A stretch of DNA of 7,131 nucleotides, from the NCBI GenBank assembly GCA_029776555.1, contig JAKOSZ010000312.1, positions 1 through 7,131 of the forward strand. Reading direction: 5' to 3'. Under the pieces are notes generated by a model. The model saw nothing but the letters and a program-made list of their open reading frames with translations, was not told the DNA's origin and did not search any database. The stretch's first letter is position 1, and each line of letters starts with the position of its first letter. The translations under genes and the position numbers were made by a program. Positions 6,864 through 7,131 of the stretch are shown here, in pieces. This stretch comes from Bacillota bacterium (lineage in GTDB: Bacteria > Bacillota > Clostridia > Acetivibrionales > JAKOSZ01).

Positions 6864-6960
6864 AAAAGGCAACTATACCTTCATTGTTAACAAAAAATAG
6901 TCTTCAAATTTCGACCGCTTTAACCCCGGGGCAGGCGGACAAACGGCAGGCCTCTAAAAG

Positions 6961-6998
6961 AAAAAGGAGCTTTTACCACAATTTAAATGCCCCTTTTT
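6961..6998 (-). terminator. Rho-independent terminator after the topA-like gene
   Basis: Minus-strand arm AAAAAGGGGC (6989-6998) pairs with GCTCCTTTTT (6961-6970): nine standard pairs and one G-U pair around an 18-base loop, followed by CTTTT. It begins 38 bases after the upstream stop codon and would separate that gene from the flagellar operon. The plus-strand reading also ends in a T-rich run, so the element could stop transcription from either side. The loop is longer than usual. Confidence 0.75.
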
Positions 6999-7036
6999 TA
7001 ACATTTTTTACTTCAATAACCTTTTCCCTCTCAAGG

Positions 7037-7131
7037 TCATGTCTTCTGGTAACCGCACTCCTTACCGCTGCAGCTGATAACCCTTTTTCCCCTTTCAAAC
7101 TTCTCAACAAGCAAACTTCCGCACTCGGGAC
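7037..7131 (-). CDS. topA: C-terminal zinc ribbon of a DNA topoisomerase I-like protein (5' part outside the window)
   Basis: Only the last 30 codons and a TGA stop are in the window. The peptide opens PECGSLLVEKF and ends ISCSGKECGYQKT. With a cysteine expected just beyond the edge, this makes a CxxCG-L-V-K ... CSxxxCxY C4 zinc ribbon (visible cysteines at residues 3, 20 and 25 of the fragment). Such ribbons are repeated at the C-terminus of bacterial topoisomerase I, where they bind single-stranded DNA. In many Firmicutes topA lies shortly upstream of the flgB operon, which agrees. Other zinc-ribbon proteins could end this way, so the symbol is an inference from both motif and position. A terminator follows the stop. 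Confidence 0.7.
   Translation of the reverse strand, partial: PECGSLLVEKFERGKRVISCSGKECGYQKT

Larger units (their letters stand above)
6718..7036. other. Intergenic region between the topA-like gene and flgB
   Basis: This 319-base stretch has no credible gene. From right to left it holds the terminator, a GC-rich block (about 6913-6954) with two GGCAGGC copies and CCCCGGGG, the 10-base palindrome TTGTTAACAA (6884-6893), a candidate promoter whose spacer contains a 14-base AT palindrome (6842-6855), the short palindromes ATGATCAT (6831-6838) and TACATGTA (6802-6809), and the leader hairpin. No codY, trmFO or hslVU coding sequence is visible. Confidence 0.7.

Noticed and set aside
6718..6960. 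Cyclic-di-GMP riboswitch or sigma-28 promoter upstream of flgB
   Set aside because: The conserved GEMM riboswitch core and a TAAA/GCCGATAA pair at 15-base spacing were both looked for and not found.
6972..7131. Another minus-strand frame open from the right edge through the topA-like stop to TAA near 6972
   Set aside because: It overlaps the zinc-ribbon frame, which carries the CxxCG and CSxxxCxY pattern. The alternative has no recognised motif and runs into the terminator hairpin.

Overview
The window is the start of a flagellar basal-body/export operon of a Gram-positive, Clostridia-type bacterium (Firmicutes). The support is the gene order flgB-flgC-fliE-fliF-fliG-fliH-fliI-fliJ lying immediately downstream of a topA-like 3' end, the strong GGAGG-type ribosome binding sites, the frequent GTG/TTG starts and a TTGACA-type promoter in AT-rich DNA. 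I cannot name the genus from the sequence alone. Every gene reads on the minus strand, so the biological order runs from the right edge to the left edge.

Right edge (7037-7131): the last 30 codons of a C4 zinc-ribbon protein, most likely DNA topoisomerase I (topA). About 40 bases after its stop is a clear rho-independent hairpin (6961-6998). The rest of the 319-base gap down to the flgB start holds a GC-rich block with a 7-base direct repeat, an AT-rich stretch with a candidate promoter and several short palindromes, and a structured leader hairpin just before the flgB ribosome binding site.

Middle (3832-6717): flgB and flgC encode proximal-rod proteins, fliE the rod/MS-ring adaptor, and fliF the two-pass membrane MS-ring protein. 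Left half (1-3719): fliG (rotor/switch protein), fliH (ATPase stator/regulator), fliI (export ATPase) and fliJ (ATPase stalk and chaperone-escort protein). FliJ is cut by the left edge, probably only a few residues before its end. The products form one assembly: FliF makes the membrane ring, FliG caps its cytoplasmic face, FliH/FliI/FliJ energise and gate the export apparatus beneath it, and FliE/FlgB/FlgC are exported early to build the rod.

flgB/flgC, fliG/fliH and fliH/fliI are tightly spaced or overlapping, which suggests translational coupling. The fliE-fliF and fliF-fliG junctions have unusually long gaps of about 100 bases. I corrected three starts from ribosome binding site position and family length: flgB to GTG 6717, fliG to TTG 3719 and fliI to ATG 1887. 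I see no previously undescribed system, mobile element, CRISPR array, tRNA or rRNA here. The points worth a second look are regulatory and architectural.
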